DNA of 64,000 bases from Actinocorallia herbida (GCF_003751225.1 NZ_RJKE01000001.1:4526001-4590000); one strand, 5' to 3'. Shown: positions 1 to 8,890, counted from the stretch's first letter. The notes: generated by a model from the letters alone, not told the origin. A program made the numbers and translations.

Positions 1-43
1 GATCACCTCGCGCTGGACCGTCGGTGTTCGCGAGGCGGTCGTT

Positions 44-3000
44 TCAGACCGGGGTCGCCGAGGTGGTCAGGTGGGTGAGGAGGGTCTGGGCCTGGGTGCG
101 GAAGGTGGCGATGGTGGTGAGTTTGAGGTGCTCGTAGCCGCGGATCCGGTCGGGGAGGCCGGCGAGGGTGGTGAGGGTGGCGGCGGTGGCGGGGGTGAGG
201 TGGGGCAGGGCCGCGTCGATGAGGGTGCGGTATTCGGTGATGAGGGCGCGTTCGACACGGCGGAGCTCGGCGTGGCCGAAGGGGTCGAAGGGGGTGCCGC
301 GGAGGAACCGGGCGGCGCGCAGAGCGCGGAAGACGGGGCCTGCGGAGCGGCGTAGTGTGATCTTGCGCTTAAGGCCCATGGCGCGCAGGAGCGGGGGGTG
401 CAGCAGAACCGAGATGACGGCGTCGGGGCCGAACTCGTGGTCGCGGCGGGCCTTCTCGGCGGGGTCGAGGTGGAGCCGGGCGACCTCGTACTCGTCCTTG
501 TAGGCCATGAGCTTGTGCAGGCCCCGGGCGTAGGCCAGGGCGATGCGCGTGCCGTCGTCCTCGCCTGCGCGGTCGACCGCGAGCGCGGCGACCCGGCGCA
601 CATCGTCGGCGTAGGAGCGGGCGTAAGCCGCGTTCTGGTAGCCGGTCAGATCCGCGGTGCGGCGGGACAGGACCTCCTCGAACGTCGCGGCCTCGTCGGA
701 TGCTTCGGCGGGAGGCGCGGGGAGCGCGGCGCGGGACACGGCCGCGCGGTCGAGGACCGCGGCGCGGCCCCACCGGAAGGCCGCCAGGTTCTTCTCGACG
801 CCCGCGCCGTTGAGCCGGATCGCGTGCTCGATCGACTCGGCGGAGACCGGGACGCAGCCGTGCTGGTAGGCGGCGCCGACGAGCAGGAGGTTCGCGGGCA
901 TGTGGTCGTCGAACAGGGCCTCGGACAGACCGTGGGCGTCGAGGTACAGGTTGTCGGCGGCCCGGGTCGCGGACTCGATCCGCGCGGTCGCGGCGGCGAA
1001 CGAGACGGGCGTCTCGGCGCGGCCGGTGACCATGGCGGCGGTGGGCACGACCGCGGTGTTCACCACCGCGATCGTGCGGCCGGCGGAGGCGGTCGCGAGG
1101 TTGCCGTCCGCGGCGGCGCCGAGCGGGTCGAAGCCGAGGAGCACGTCGACGGTGCCGCGCGCGGCGCGGATCGAGCCTTCGACGGGGTGCGGGGAGATCC
1201 GGACGTCGCTGACGACGGGGCCGCCCTTCTGCGCGAGGCCCGTCTGGTCCAGGCCCGCCGCGTGCAGCCCGTCGAGGTGCGCCGCCATCTGGAGGATCTG
1301 CGAGACCGTGACGACCCCGGTGCCGCCGATCCCCGGCAGGCGCAGCAGCACCGGCCCGTCCGGGAACCGGGAGACCGGCTCCGTCAGCTCGACGGGAGGG
1401 GCCGCCGGAGCCCGGCGCGGCCTGCGGGCACCGGGTTCGACGAGCAGGAACGAGGGGCAGTCGCCCTTCAGGCAGCTCAGGTCGGCGTTGCAGGACGCCT
1501 GGTGGATGCGCGTCTTGCGGCCGAACTCGGTCTCGACGGGGTGCACCGAGAGGCAGGTCGAGACCTCGCCGCAGTCGCCGCAGCCTTCGCAGACCCGCTC
1601 GTTCACCACGACCTTCGCCGTCGGCGTGGGGAGCTTTCCGCGCTTGCGCAGCCGCCGCTCCTCCGCGGCGCACCGGTCGTCGTGGATCAGCACCGTGACG
1701 CCCTCGACCTCGGCGAGCTCCCGTTCGGATTCCGGCAGGTCGTCCCGGTGGCGCACGACGGCGTTCTGGGCGATCCGGACACCGCGGTACGACTCGGGCT
1801 CGGGTGTGGTGACGATGATCCGGCGCACCCCTTCGGTGGCCAGCCAGTGCGTCAGGGCGGGGACGTCGAGGCGGCCCTCGGCCCGCTGGCCGCCGGTCAT
1901 CGCCACCGCGTCGTTGTAGAGCAACTTGTAGGTGAGCGAGACCCCGGCGGCGACGGCGGCGCGGATCGCCAGGGAGCCGGAGTGGTGGAAGGTCCCGTCG
2001 CCGAGGTTCTGCACGAAGTGCGGGTCGTCGGTGAACGGCGCGAGGCCGATCCACTGGGCTCCTTCGCCGCCCATCTGGGTGAGGCCGACCTGGGTGCCGC
2101 GGCCCTCGCCGTCCAGGGCGATCATGGCGTGGCAGCCGATGCCCACGCCGACGAGCGTGCCATCGCCGGTGCGCGTCGAGGCGTTGTGCGGGCAGCCGGA
2201 GCAGAAGAACGGGGTGCGGGCCGCGACCAGCGGGAGCCGACGGCGCGGCGCGGGCGCGGGCGCGAGGACGGCGGTGGTCCGGGGCAGCCTGTCGCGGCCG
2301 ACGCACACGGCGAGCGCCTCGGCCACGTCCTCGGCCGCGAGGGTGCCGCGCGCGGTCAGCAGATCCCTGCCCCGCACCCGGGGCGACCGCGCGCCGCCGT
2401 ACAGCGCCTGCTTGAGGTGCCCTTCGAGGAACGGCACCTTGTCCTCCACCACGAGCACGGTGTCGAGGTCCGACGTCATGGCGGCGAGGTCGTCGTACGC
2501 CACCGGGAAGGGCATGGCGAGCTTGATGAGCCGGAGCCCGAGGTGGTCCATGGCGGCTTCGTCCAGGCCGAGGTCGTCGAGCGCGCGCTCCACGACGGCG
2601 TAGGACGTGCCGGAGGCGAGGACGCCCAGCGTGGCGTGCCGTGCGTCGAACGTCACCCGGTTGAGGGAGTGCGCGCGGGCGTAGGCGCGCGCGAGGTCGA
2701 GCCGACGGGTGAGCATGTCGTGCTCGGCGTCCAGCGAGGCGGGTCCGACGAGCGCGGGCCGGGTGCCGCGCGGGGCGCCGTCCGGCAGCGGGACGCCCTT
2801 GCGCAGGAGGGCGAGGTCGACGGTGGCGGAGGCGTCGGCGACGTCCGCGATGATCTTGAGCCCGGTCCACAGGCCGGTGGCGCGGGAGAGCGCGACGGCG
2901 TGCAGCCCGAGCTCGACGACCTCCGCCACCGAGCCGGGCGCGAGCAGCGGCATGGTGAGGCTCTGGCACATCGGCTCGCACGAGCTGGGCACGGTCGAGG

Positions 3001-3460
3001 ACTTGCTGCCCGGGTCGTCGCCGATCCAGGCCACGGCCCCGCCGAGCGGCGCGGTGCCCGCGACGTTGCCGTGCCGGATCGCGTCGGCGGCCCGGTCGAG
3101 CCCCGGGTTCTTGCCGTACCAGAAGGCGGCGATCCCGTCGTGGCGGCGGCCGGGCAGGCGGTCGAGCACCTGGGTGCCGGCCACCGCGGTGGCCGCGAGC
3201 TCCTCGTTCAGGCCGGGCCGGAACACCACGCCCATCGGCGCGAGGTGCCGCGCGGCGCGGCCCATCTCCAGATCGACGGCGCCCAGCGGGGAGCCCTGGT
3301 AGCCGGAGACGAAGACGCCCGTGTTCAGGCCGCGCTCGGCGTCGAGGCGGCGCTGCTCCAGCGTCAGCCGGACCAGCGCCTGCACTCCCGAGACGAGGAC
3401 CGTGCCGTCCGTCGCCGCGTACTTGTCTTCGAGGGTCACCGTTCGGGGCGAGACGCTCAC
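44..3460 (-). CDS. Fused indolepyruvate:ferredoxin oxidoreductase
   Basis: About 1138 aa. The family oxidatively decarboxylates aryl-pyruvates (indolepyruvate, phenylpyruvate) to aryl-acyl-CoA with TPP and iron-sulfur centres, in aromatic amino acid catabolism. Seen: an N-terminal pyruvate-oxidoreductase-type domain (GYQGSPLG), a TPP-binding stretch (QNLGDGTFHHSG to NDAVAMTGGQ), a ferredoxin-like cysteine cluster (CEGCGDCG, then further Cys to CLKGDCPSF), and a C-terminal gamma-type domain (GIGGTGVV). This is the single-chain alpha/gamma fusion found in aerobic actinobacteria and proteobacteria. The GTG start at 3460 is chosen over an upstream start because AGGAGG lies five bases before it. 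It is divergent from an Lrp-family regulator, which probably controls it. Family confidence is high; the exact 2-oxoacid is inferred. Confidence 0.93.
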   Translation of the reverse strand: MSVSPRTVTLEDKYAATDGTVLVSGVQALVRLTLEQRRLDAERGLNTGVFVSGYQGSPLGAVDLEMGRAARHLAPMGVVFRPGLNEELAATAVAGTQVLDRLPGRRHDGIAAFWYGKNPGLDRAADAIRHGNVAGTAPLGGAVAWIGDDPGSKSSTVPSSCEPMCQSLTMPLLAPGSVAEVVELGLHAVALSRATGLWTGLKIIADVADASATVDLALLRKGVPLPDGAPRGTRPALVGPASLDAEHDMLTRRLDLARAYARAHSLNRVTFDARHATLGVLASGTSYAVVERALDDLGLDEAAMDHLGLRLIKLAMPFPVAYDDLAAMTSDLDTVLVVEDKVPFLEGHLKQALYGGARSPRVRGRDLLTARGTLAAEDVAEALAVCVGRDRLPRTTAVLAPAPAPRRRLPLVAARTPFFCSGCPHNASTRTGDGTLVGVGIGCHAMIALDGEGRGTQVGLTQMGGEGAQWIGLAPFTDDPHFVQNLGDGTFHHSGSLAIRAAVAAGVSLTYKLLYNDAVAMTGGQRAEGRLDVPALTHWLATEGVRRIIVTTPEPESYRGVRIAQNAVVRHRDDLPESERELAEVEGVTVLIHDDRCAAEERRLRKRGKLPTPTAKVVVNERVCEGCGDCGEVSTCLSVHPVETEFGRKTRIHQASCNADLSCLKGDCPSFLLVEPGARRPRRAPAAPPVELTEPVSRFPDGPVLLRLPGIGGTGVVTVSQILQMAAHLDGLHAAGLDQTGLAQKGGPVVSDVRISPHPVEGSIRAARGTVDVLLGFDPLGAAADGNLATASAGRTIAVVNTAVVPTAAMVTGRAETPVSFAAATARIESATRAADNLYLDAHGLSEALFDDHMPANLLLVGAAYQHGCVPVSAESIEHAIRLNGAGVEKNLAAFRWGRAAVLDRAAVSRAALPAPPAEASDEAATFEEVLSRRTADLTGYQNAAYARSYADDVRRVAALAVDRAGEDDGTRIALAYARGLHKLMAYKDEYEVARLHLDPAEKARRDHEFGPDAVISVLLHPPLLRAMGLKRKITLRRSAGPVFRALRAARFLRGTPFDPFGHAELRRVERALITEYRTLIDAALPHLTPATAATLTTLAGLPDRIRGYEHLKLTTIATFRTQAQTLLTHLTTSATPV

Positions 3461-3556
3461 GCGATCCTCCTGGTCCAGCGGGCCTGCGGTGTGATCCCCA
3501 GCACAGCAACCCGAAGGCCGGCACGCAAGTAATGCGCGCGAGATAGCGGACAAGAC

Positions 3557-3607
3557 GCAAAAAATACTAGGCTGATCGCCACTTCACCGAAATCTTTTGC
3601 ACCGAAA
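3557..3607. promoter_or_regulatory. Divergent regulatory region with repeats, indolepyruvate oxidoreductase/Lrp
   Basis: This AT-rich stretch between the two divergent genes holds an inverted repeat, GCAAAA (3557-3562) with TTTTGC (3595-3600). It also holds a direct repeat CACCGAAA at 3585-3592 and 3600-3607, 15 bp apart. Lrp-family proteins often bind such degenerate, helically phased sites next to their own gene; that link is inferred. Confidence 0.45.
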
Positions 3608-3616
3608 GGTGGGCCC

Positions 3617-4063
3617 ATGCCCGAGCCCATGCCCGACGTGGACGCCCTGGACCACCGCATACTCGGCCTGCTCAGGGAGGACGGCCGCAGGACCTTCTCC
3701 GAGATGGCCGCCGAGATCGGGCTCTCCGTCGCCGCGGTCAAACGCCGGGTCGACCGCCTCCGCGAGACCGGCGTGATCACCGGCTTCACCGTGCAGATCG
3801 ACCACGCCAAGCTCGGCTGGGGCATCGAGGCGTTCACCGAACTCCGCTACCAGGGCACCACCCCGGTCGACCGCATCATGCGCACCGCCACCGAGATCCC
3901 CGAAGTACAGGCCGTATTCACCATCGCCGGCGACCCCGACGCCCTCATCCGCATCCGCGCCCGCGACCTCGGCCACCTCCAGAAGATCATCGACCGCCTC
4001 CGCCGCGCCGGCGACGTCACCGGCACCAAGACCCTCATGGTCCTCGCCTCCTGGACCCGCTGA
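3617..4063 (+). CDS. Lrp/AsnC family transcriptional regulator
   Basis: 148 aa. Residues about 8-60 form the AsnC-type winged helix-turn-helix (LDHRILGLLREDGRRTF, then a recognition helix around SVAAVKRRVDRL). Residues about 70-145 form the RAM/Lrp effector-binding domain, ending in a beta strand (GTKTLMVLASWT). Family members sense amino acids as octamers or dimers and usually regulate the adjacent gene. Here that is the divergent indolepyruvate oxidoreductase, so an aromatic amino acid or keto acid is the inferred effector. The start at 3617 has an AAGGTGGG-like ribosome site; a second in-frame ATG at 3629 is possible. Confidence 0.9.
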   Translation: MPEPMPDVDALDHRILGLLREDGRRTFSEMAAEIGLSVAAVKRRVDRLRETGVITGFTVQIDHAKLGWGIEAFTELRYQGTTPVDRIMRTATEIPEVQAVFTIAGDPDALIRIRARDLGHLQKIIDRLRRAGDVTGTKTLMVLASWTR

Positions 4064-4169
4064 CCCGCCCTCCCCTCGCGCCCTTCTCGGGGCGGGGGGA
4101 AGGCGGGGGCTTAACATCGGAGGCGACCCTTGGTCATCGGGGTCGTAACTCGGGTGCAGGAGGAATCAC

Positions 4170-5315
4170 GTGCAGCGGTCGAACCCACTTGGATTCCGGA
4201 CGTTCGTGGCGAACTTGGGGATCAAGGACGGGACTCGGGACTTCTCGGTGGTGGCGTCGGAGGTGCCGTGCGCGGCGGCGGGGGTGTTCACGCGGTCGCG
4301 GTTCGCCGGGCCGAGTGTGCTGCTGAGCCGGGAGCACCTCGGCGACGGGTCGGTGCGGGCGGTCGTCACGGTGTCGAAGAACGCGAACGTCGCGACGGGT
4401 GAGCGCGGGCGCGAGGATGCCGCCGAGGTCGTCGCGCTGGCCGCGGAGCTGGTCGGGTGCGCGCCCGAGGAGATCGCGATCGGGTCGACGGGCGTGATCG
4501 GCCGGCGCTACCCGATGGACGTCATGCGCGCCGGGATCGGGAAGGTCGAGCCCGCTCCCGAGCCCGACTTCCAGGCTGTCGCCGAGGCCATCATGACGAC
4601 CGACACCCACCCCAAGCTGGTCCGCGCGACGATCGGCGGGGCGACCCTCGTCGGGGTGGCCAAGGGCGTCGGCATGATCGAGCCGGACATGGCGACCCTG
4701 CTCACCTACTACTTCACCGACGCGCGGATCCCCGCGCCGGTGCTCGACGCGATGTTCCGCCGGGTCATGGACCGGACGTTCAACTGCGTCAGCGTCGACA
4801 CCGACACCTCCACCAGCGACAGCGCGGTCATCCTCGCGAACGGGCTGGCCGGCGAGGTCGACCTCGCGGAGTTCGAGGAGGCGCTGCACACCGTCGCGCT
4901 GGACCTCACCAAGCAGGTCGCCAAGGACGGCGAGGGCGCCACCAAGCTCATCGAGGTGCTCGTCGACCGGGCCCGCGACGAGGCCCAGGCCCGCACGGTC
5001 GCCAAGGCGATCGTCAACTCGCCCCTGGTCAAGACCGCGGTCCACGGCGGCGACCCGAACTGGGGCCGAGTCGCGATGGCCGTCGGCAAGTGCAAGGACG
5101 AGACCGACATCGACCCGGACCGCGTCGAGATCCGCTTCGGCTCCCTCACCGTCTACCCCGCCGACGCCCCCGACCTCGATGCCCTCACCGCCGTCATGTC
5201 CGCCGACGAGGTCCTCATCCACGTCTCCCTGAACACCGGCCACGCCCAGGCCCGCGTCTGGGGCTGCGACCTGAGCGACGGCTACGTCCGCATCAACGCC
5301 GACTACACCACCTGA
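4170..5315 (+). CDS. argJ: Bifunctional glutamate N-acetyltransferase / ornithine acetyltransferase
   Basis: 381 aa, starting at GTG 4170 behind AGGAGG. ArgJ recycles acetyl groups between N-acetylornithine and glutamate in arginine synthesis. The precursor cuts itself at a conserved Thr to give alpha and beta chains. Seen: the self-cleavage and nucleophile motif KGVGMIEPDMATLLT with Thr at residue 176, and the oxyanion motif GSTGVIG near residue 107. The N-terminus lacks the usual ArgJ opening and the gene is not in an arginine operon. It may therefore be a second copy, like the ornithine acetyltransferases of secondary metabolite clusters. The neighbours (Lrp upstream, rubber oxygenase downstream) do not explain it. 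Confidence 0.9.
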   Translation: MQRSNPLGFRTFVANLGIKDGTRDFSVVASEVPCAAAGVFTRSRFAGPSVLLSREHLGDGSVRAVVTVSKNANVATGERGREDAAEVVALAAELVGCAPEEIAIGSTGVIGRRYPMDVMRAGIGKVEPAPEPDFQAVAEAIMTTDTHPKLVRATIGGATLVGVAKGVGMIEPDMATLLTYYFTDARIPAPVLDAMFRRVMDRTFNCVSVDTDTSTSDSAVILANGLAGEVDLAEFEEALHTVALDLTKQVAKDGEGATKLIEVLVDRARDEAQARTVAKAIVNSPLVKTAVHGGDPNWGRVAMAVGKCKDETDIDPDRVEIRFGSLTVYPADAPDLDALTAVMSADEVLIHVSLNTGHAQARVWGCDLSDGYVRINADYTT

Positions 5316-5338
5316 CCCGGCCTCCGCCCGAATCCCCT

Positions 5339-5390
5339 GACGGCCCGCCCTTCCTCGCACCTTCCCGGTGCCGGGAAAGGGCGGGCCGTC
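5339..5390 (+). terminator. Intrinsic-type hairpin downstream of argJ
   Basis: A perfect 14-bp inverted repeat (5339-5352 with 5377-5390) starts 24 bases after the argJ stop. Its loop contains a smaller CCCGG/CCGGG hairpin. There is no clear T tract, as is common in high-GC actinomycetes. Confidence 0.7.
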
Positions 5391-5425
5391 GTCGTCGCGC
5401 GCCCTCACTGGAGGGTTTCCTTTTT

Positions 5426-5520
5426 CGAGACACAAGATAGGTCTTGTCTCGCCTGACTCCGTGTGCTCTGATGGGTTTCGCTAGCTGATACGGAGATGCA
5501 ATCCATGTATCACCGTATCA
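5426..5520. promoter_or_regulatory. Two inverted repeats upstream of the rubber oxygenase gene
   Basis: First element: ACAAGA-TAGG-TCTTGT (5432-5447), flanked by CGAG (5426-5429) and CTCG (5448-5451); it looks like a repressor operator in an unusually AT-rich stretch. Second element: perfect 8-bp arms TGATACGG (5486-5493) and CCGTATCA (5513-5520), ending 32 bases before the chosen start codon. It could be another operator or a leader hairpin. Rubber oxygenase genes are typically inducible, which fits, but no adjacent regulator gene is present. Confidence 0.55.
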
Positions 5521-5552
5521 GTCCACCCCATTGGCTGTTGGAGGTATGCACG

Positions 5553-6779
5553 ATGGTCGAGCGCAGTAGGCGTGATGTGCTGGTGGCGGGCGGGGCGCTG
5601 GGCGCGGTCGGCGCGCTGGCGTCGGCGATGCCCGCGTGGTCGTGGTCGCCGGCCGGTTCGGTCGTGGGCGAGGGCGCGGGTCTGGACCCCAAGTACGTGT
5701 GGGACGCCGACGCGGACCCCGTCGTCGCGGGGATCATCGAACGCGGTGAGACAGACGCGGTCAACAAGCTGCTCAAGAAGTGGACGAAGAACGGGCAGGC
5801 GCTCCCCGCCGGGCTGCCCGCCGACCTCGTCGCGTTCATCGAGAAGGCCAGGCGGCTCCCCGCGTGGACCGACCAGGCCAAGCTCGAGAAGGCCGTCGAC
5901 TTCAACGAGAAGCGCGGCCTGTACCTCGGCGTCTCCTACGGATTCGTCTCCGGCATGATGAGCACGGTCATCCCCCGCGAAGCCCGCGCCGTGTACTACT
6001 CCAAGGGCGGCGCGGACATGCGCGACCGCATCACCAAGACCGCCAAGCTCGGGTACGACGTCGGCTCGGCCAACGCCTTCCAGCCCGACGGCGAGATGAT
6101 CGTCACCTGCGTCAAGACCCGCCTCGCGCACGCCGGGGTGCGGCACCTGCTGCCGAAGTCCATCTACTGGCAGAAGGCCGCGGACGAGGAGATCCCCATC
6201 TCCCAGGCCGACATGATGGTCACCTGGCACAGCCTCCCCACCTCGGTCATGCAGAACCTGGTCAAGTGGAAGGTGCCGATCGAGCCGGCCGAGTCCGAGG
6301 CGTTCCTGCACTCCTGGCAGCTCACCGCGCACATGCTCGGCATCCTCGACGAGTACATCCCCGCCTCCTGGGACGAGGCCAACGCGCAGGCCGCCCAGGT
6401 CCTCACCCCGATCCTCGCGCCCACCCCCGAGGGCATCAAGCTCGCCGACACGCTCCTGGGCCTCGCGTCCTTCATCGACGGCACCGTCCTCACCAAGCCG
6501 ATCCTGGCCGCCCTCACCCGGTACACCCTCGGCGAGGAGATCGCCGACTGGCTCCAGATCCGCGACACCCCCTTCTGGGACGAGGTCTTCGAGACGGCCT
6601 GGGAGCCCTTCGTGGCCGTCCGCGAAGGACTCCTGTCCCTGGAGGACGCGCCCGGCATCCTTCAGAAGTCCTACTGGGCCTTCGACGAGATCCTCCGCCT
6701 GGGCGTCCTGTTCCTGCTGTCCGGGGCCAAGTTCCCGATCAGCATCCAGATCCCCGTCATGAACAACCCGAACTACTGA
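5553..6779 (+). CDS. lcp: Latex clearing protein (rubber oxygenase), Tat-exported
   Basis: 408 aa. Lcp is a secreted b-type haem dioxygenase that cleaves poly(cis-1,4-isoprene) into oligo-isoprenoid keto-aldehydes. Seen: a twin-arginine signal (RSRRDVLVAGG, hydrophobic core, AMPAWS), and a DUF2236-type all-helical body. R159, T163 and H193 have exactly the spacing of the conserved R164/T168/H198 of the Streptomyces K30 enzyme as I recall them. Length also matches the family (about 400 aa). The ATG at 5553 is chosen over one at 5496 because GGAGG lies eight bases upstream and it puts the Tat motif at the N-terminus. Nearby genes do not include the usual aldehyde dehydrogenase or TetR regulator. 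A related MpaB/DUF2236 oxygenase with another substrate is the alternative. Confidence 0.85.
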   Translation: MVERSRRDVLVAGGALGAVGALASAMPAWSWSPAGSVVGEGAGLDPKYVWDADADPVVAGIIERGETDAVNKLLKKWTKNGQALPAGLPADLVAFIEKARRLPAWTDQAKLEKAVDFNEKRGLYLGVSYGFVSGMMSTVIPREARAVYYSKGGADMRDRITKTAKLGYDVGSANAFQPDGEMIVTCVKTRLAHAGVRHLLPKSIYWQKAADEEIPISQADMMVTWHSLPTSVMQNLVKWKVPIEPAESEAFLHSWQLTAHMLGILDEYIPASWDEANAQAAQVLTPILAPTPEGIKLADTLLGLASFIDGTVLTKPILAALTRYTLGEEIADWLQIRDTPFWDEVFETAWEPFVAVREGLLSLEDAPGILQKSYWAFDEILRLGVLFLLSGAKFPISIQIPVMNNPNY

Positions 6780-6836
6780 TCGCGCCGTGCGGCCCGGCCC
6801 TCACCCCGGGAACCAGGCCGCACCCACCGCAAGGCC

Positions 6837-6863
6837 CCGTCCCGACATCGGGGGTCGGGACGG
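6837..6863 (+). terminator. Hairpin between lcp and the next gene
   Basis: A perfect 10-bp inverted repeat (6837-6846 with 6854-6863) with a 7-base loop lies 58 bases after the lcp stop and 30 bases before the next start. It is consistent with a terminator isolating lcp from the downstream transporter. Confidence 0.6.
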
Positions 6864-6892
6864 CACGACGCCGAGACGAGGAGGATCCGGCC

Positions 6893-8038
6893 GTGGAAGG
6901 AACGGGTCTCGGCTGGGCCTTCCTGGCCGTCGCGGGAACATGCGTCTACTTCGCGTCTTTCCTTCTGTTCCAGCGAGCGGCGCGAAGGATGCCGCCTTTG
7001 CGCGGAAGCCGACCGATCCATACGACGATGTCCATGCTGAGCGACCCCGTCTGGTTCACGGGCGGGTTGCTGCTGTTCGTCGGGCTCGCCGGGCAGATCG
7101 TCACCTTCGCCATGCTGCCCTCTAACATCGCCCAGCCCCTGCTCGGGTTCAGCCTGCTGCTCCTGCTGGCCTACGCCGCGGTCGTCCTGCGGGAGCGCCT
7201 CAGCCGGCGCGAGTGGACCATGGCCGCGCTCGCCGTGCTCGCGGTGGTCCTGCTCGGTCTGTCGGGCCGCTCGTCCGCCGCCGACCTGAACACCACCGAC
7301 GCGTGGTTCCCCGCGCCGCTGATCCTCGTCATCGTCCCGCCCGCCGCCATCGCCGGTCTCGTCTGGCTCGTGGGCGACCGGAAGGCCGGCGGGCGGCACG
7401 GCAGGCCGCTCGCGGGCGTGGCCTACGGGCTCAGCGCGGGGTTCTGCGCGGGCATCGCCGAGGCCGGCGCCCGCGGGATCGCCGCGATCTGGTCGGTCGA
7501 ACGCTCCGTCGCCGGCGTGGTGTCCTCGCCCTACCCGCTCCTGATCCTGGGCATGGCCGGGGTCACCCTCATCCAGCTCCAGGTCGCCCTCCAGCGGTGC
7601 AGGCTCATCGTCGTCGCCGTGCTCATCGCCGTCAGCGGCCGCACCGCTGTCGTGCTCTCGAGCACGGTGCTCTACGACGAGACGTGGCCCTCCGACACGG
7701 GCGGGACCTCCCTGCGCTGGACCGGTTTCGCCCTCGCCGTCCTCGCGGTCCTCGCCTTCCCCCGGCACGAGCAGAACGGGACGGCGCTCGCGGCCCGGCG
7801 CGGCGCCGCCCGAAAGAAGATCCTGACCCCCGCGGTGCGGGCGCGGCTCGCCGCCCTCCTCACCGAAGACCCCCCGACCGCCTTCCCCGGCGACACCGTT
7901 CCCCCGGCCGCCCGGGACGGCTCGGGCCCGGAACCCCGGTTCCGGCCCGAGCCCCCCGGCCCTCCTGCCCACCGCACCCGACGGACCGAGGGCACCCAGC
8001 CGTCGCTCCCCATCCGTTCACGGAAGGACCTGCCATGA
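6893..8038 (+). CDS. DMT-family (EamA-like) multi-pass membrane protein
   Basis: 381 aa. It has about nine or ten hydrophobic segments between residues 5 and 285, beginning with GWAFLAVAGTCVYFASFLLF, followed by a roughly 95-residue cytoplasmic-looking tail rich in Pro, Arg and Gly. The layout fits the drug/metabolite transporter superfamily; substrate unknown. The GTG at 6893 is preceded by GAGGAGG at optimal distance, and no earlier start keeps a sensible N-terminus. The long low-complexity tail is unusual for this family. A following small reading frame starts inside its stop codon (ATGA). Confidence 0.75.
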   Translation: MEGTGLGWAFLAVAGTCVYFASFLLFQRAARRMPPLRGSRPIHTTMSMLSDPVWFTGGLLLFVGLAGQIVTFAMLPSNIAQPLLGFSLLLLLAYAAVVLRERLSRREWTMAALAVLAVVLLGLSGRSSAADLNTTDAWFPAPLILVIVPPAAIAGLVWLVGDRKAGGRHGRPLAGVAYGLSAGFCAGIAEAGARGIAAIWSVERSVAGVVSSPYPLLILGMAGVTLIQLQVALQRCRLIVVAVLIAVSGRTAVVLSSTVLYDETWPSDTGGTSLRWTGFALAVLAVLAFPRHEQNGTALAARRGAARKKILTPAVRARLAALLTEDPPTAFPGDTVPPAARDGSGPEPRFRPEPPGPPAHRTRRTEGTQPSLPIRSRKDLP

Positions 8039-8239
8039 CGGCCGTGCGGATTCCGGTCCGAGTGCGCGGGTGCGGGCGTGCGCGCCGCACACGAGGTCGG
8101 CCACCGGGCCCGGGTCACCAGGGCGCTGCGGATGCGCCTTCCCACCGGCACCTCGGCGACCATCGCCAAGCCCGAGAGCCCCTGCACCCGCAGGACGTCC
8201 GGCGGCCGCCCGGCGGGCCGTCGGGGCAACGTGGGCTAA
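8035..8239 (+). other. Possible small gene interrupted by a frameshift
   Basis: An ATG at 8035 overlaps the previous stop and has GGAAGG seven bases upstream. Its frame loses coding character after about 12 codons. From about 8078 to the TAA at 8237-8239 a different frame has over 90 percent G/C at third positions (around HEVGHRARVTRALRMRL). Joining the two by a one-base shift near 8074 would give a basic protein of about 68 aa that I do not recognise. It could be a sequencing error, a decayed gene, or chance. Confidence 0.25.
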
Positions 8240-8409
8240 AGGTCTGGGCAAGGCGGCCCCACGAACACTGTCGGTTCGGCGGACATACCCGCACAATCGG
8301 GATATAAGGTACGGCGTTCGCCGGGGACGGGTCGCCCGGCTCGACACCGTCCCGTCCCTACAGCCCCTCGCCACCGCAGGACCGAGCCGACCGAACGAGG
8401 GGCTTCGCC

Positions 8410-8856
8410 ATGAACGAGATCACGGTCGTCCACCAGGAGGACGACGCCTACGCCATCTTCATCCGCGACCACGTCCTGCACGTCGACCAGCCGCGCGCGG
8501 GCGGGTACGACTCGGGGCCCACGCCGCTCGAACTCTTCGCCGCGTCGCTCGCCGCCTGCGTCGCCTACTACGCCCGCCACCACCTGAAGGACCACAGTCT
8601 CCCCCACACCGGGCTCGAGGTGGGCACCCACTTCACCCTGCTCGCGGGCGAGCCGCTCCGCGTCGGATCGATCTCCCTCGACGTCCGCCTCCCCTGGTCG
8701 CTCAGGCCGAGCGACCAGGAGGACCTGCTCAAGGCCATCGATCCCTGCCCGATCCTCGCCTCCCTGGACGTCGCCCCCAAGGTCACCGCGACCGTCACCT
8801 GCTCCCCCACCGACCGCGCCGCGGAACCGGCCCGCACCCCCCAGTCCCTGCACTGA
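8410..8856 (+). CDS. OsmC/Ohr family protein
   Basis: 148 aa. OsmC-fold proteins reduce organic or fatty-acid hydroperoxides with two cysteines, or act as redox-linked stress proteins. Seen: the core motif around residues 38-55 (GPTPLELFAASLAACVAYY) with the first Cys, and a second Cys in DPCPILASL near residue 116. The spacing is that of the OsmC branch rather than Ohr. It is preceded by a promoter-like AT-rich patch near 8300 (GGGATATAAGG). It stands alone; regulation by redox or stationary phase is inferred from the family only. Confidence 0.87.
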   Translation: MNEITVVHQEDDAYAIFIRDHVLHVDQPRAGGYDSGPTPLELFAASLAACVAYYARHHLKDHSLPHTGLEVGTHFTLLAGEPLRVGSISLDVRLPWSLRPSDQEDLLKAIDPCPILASLDVAPKVTATVTCSPTDRAAEPARTPQSLH

Positions 8857-8890
8857 CCCGGCGGACCCGGGCCGGGCCCGTCGGCTCAGA

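Noticed and set aside
398-3532. A 1044-codon open frame on the plus strand opposite the indolepyruvate oxidoreductase gene.
   Set aside because: Shadow of a GC-rich gene: low-complexity Gly/Arg/Val/Asp composition, no family motif, while the minus strand encodes a complete enzyme.
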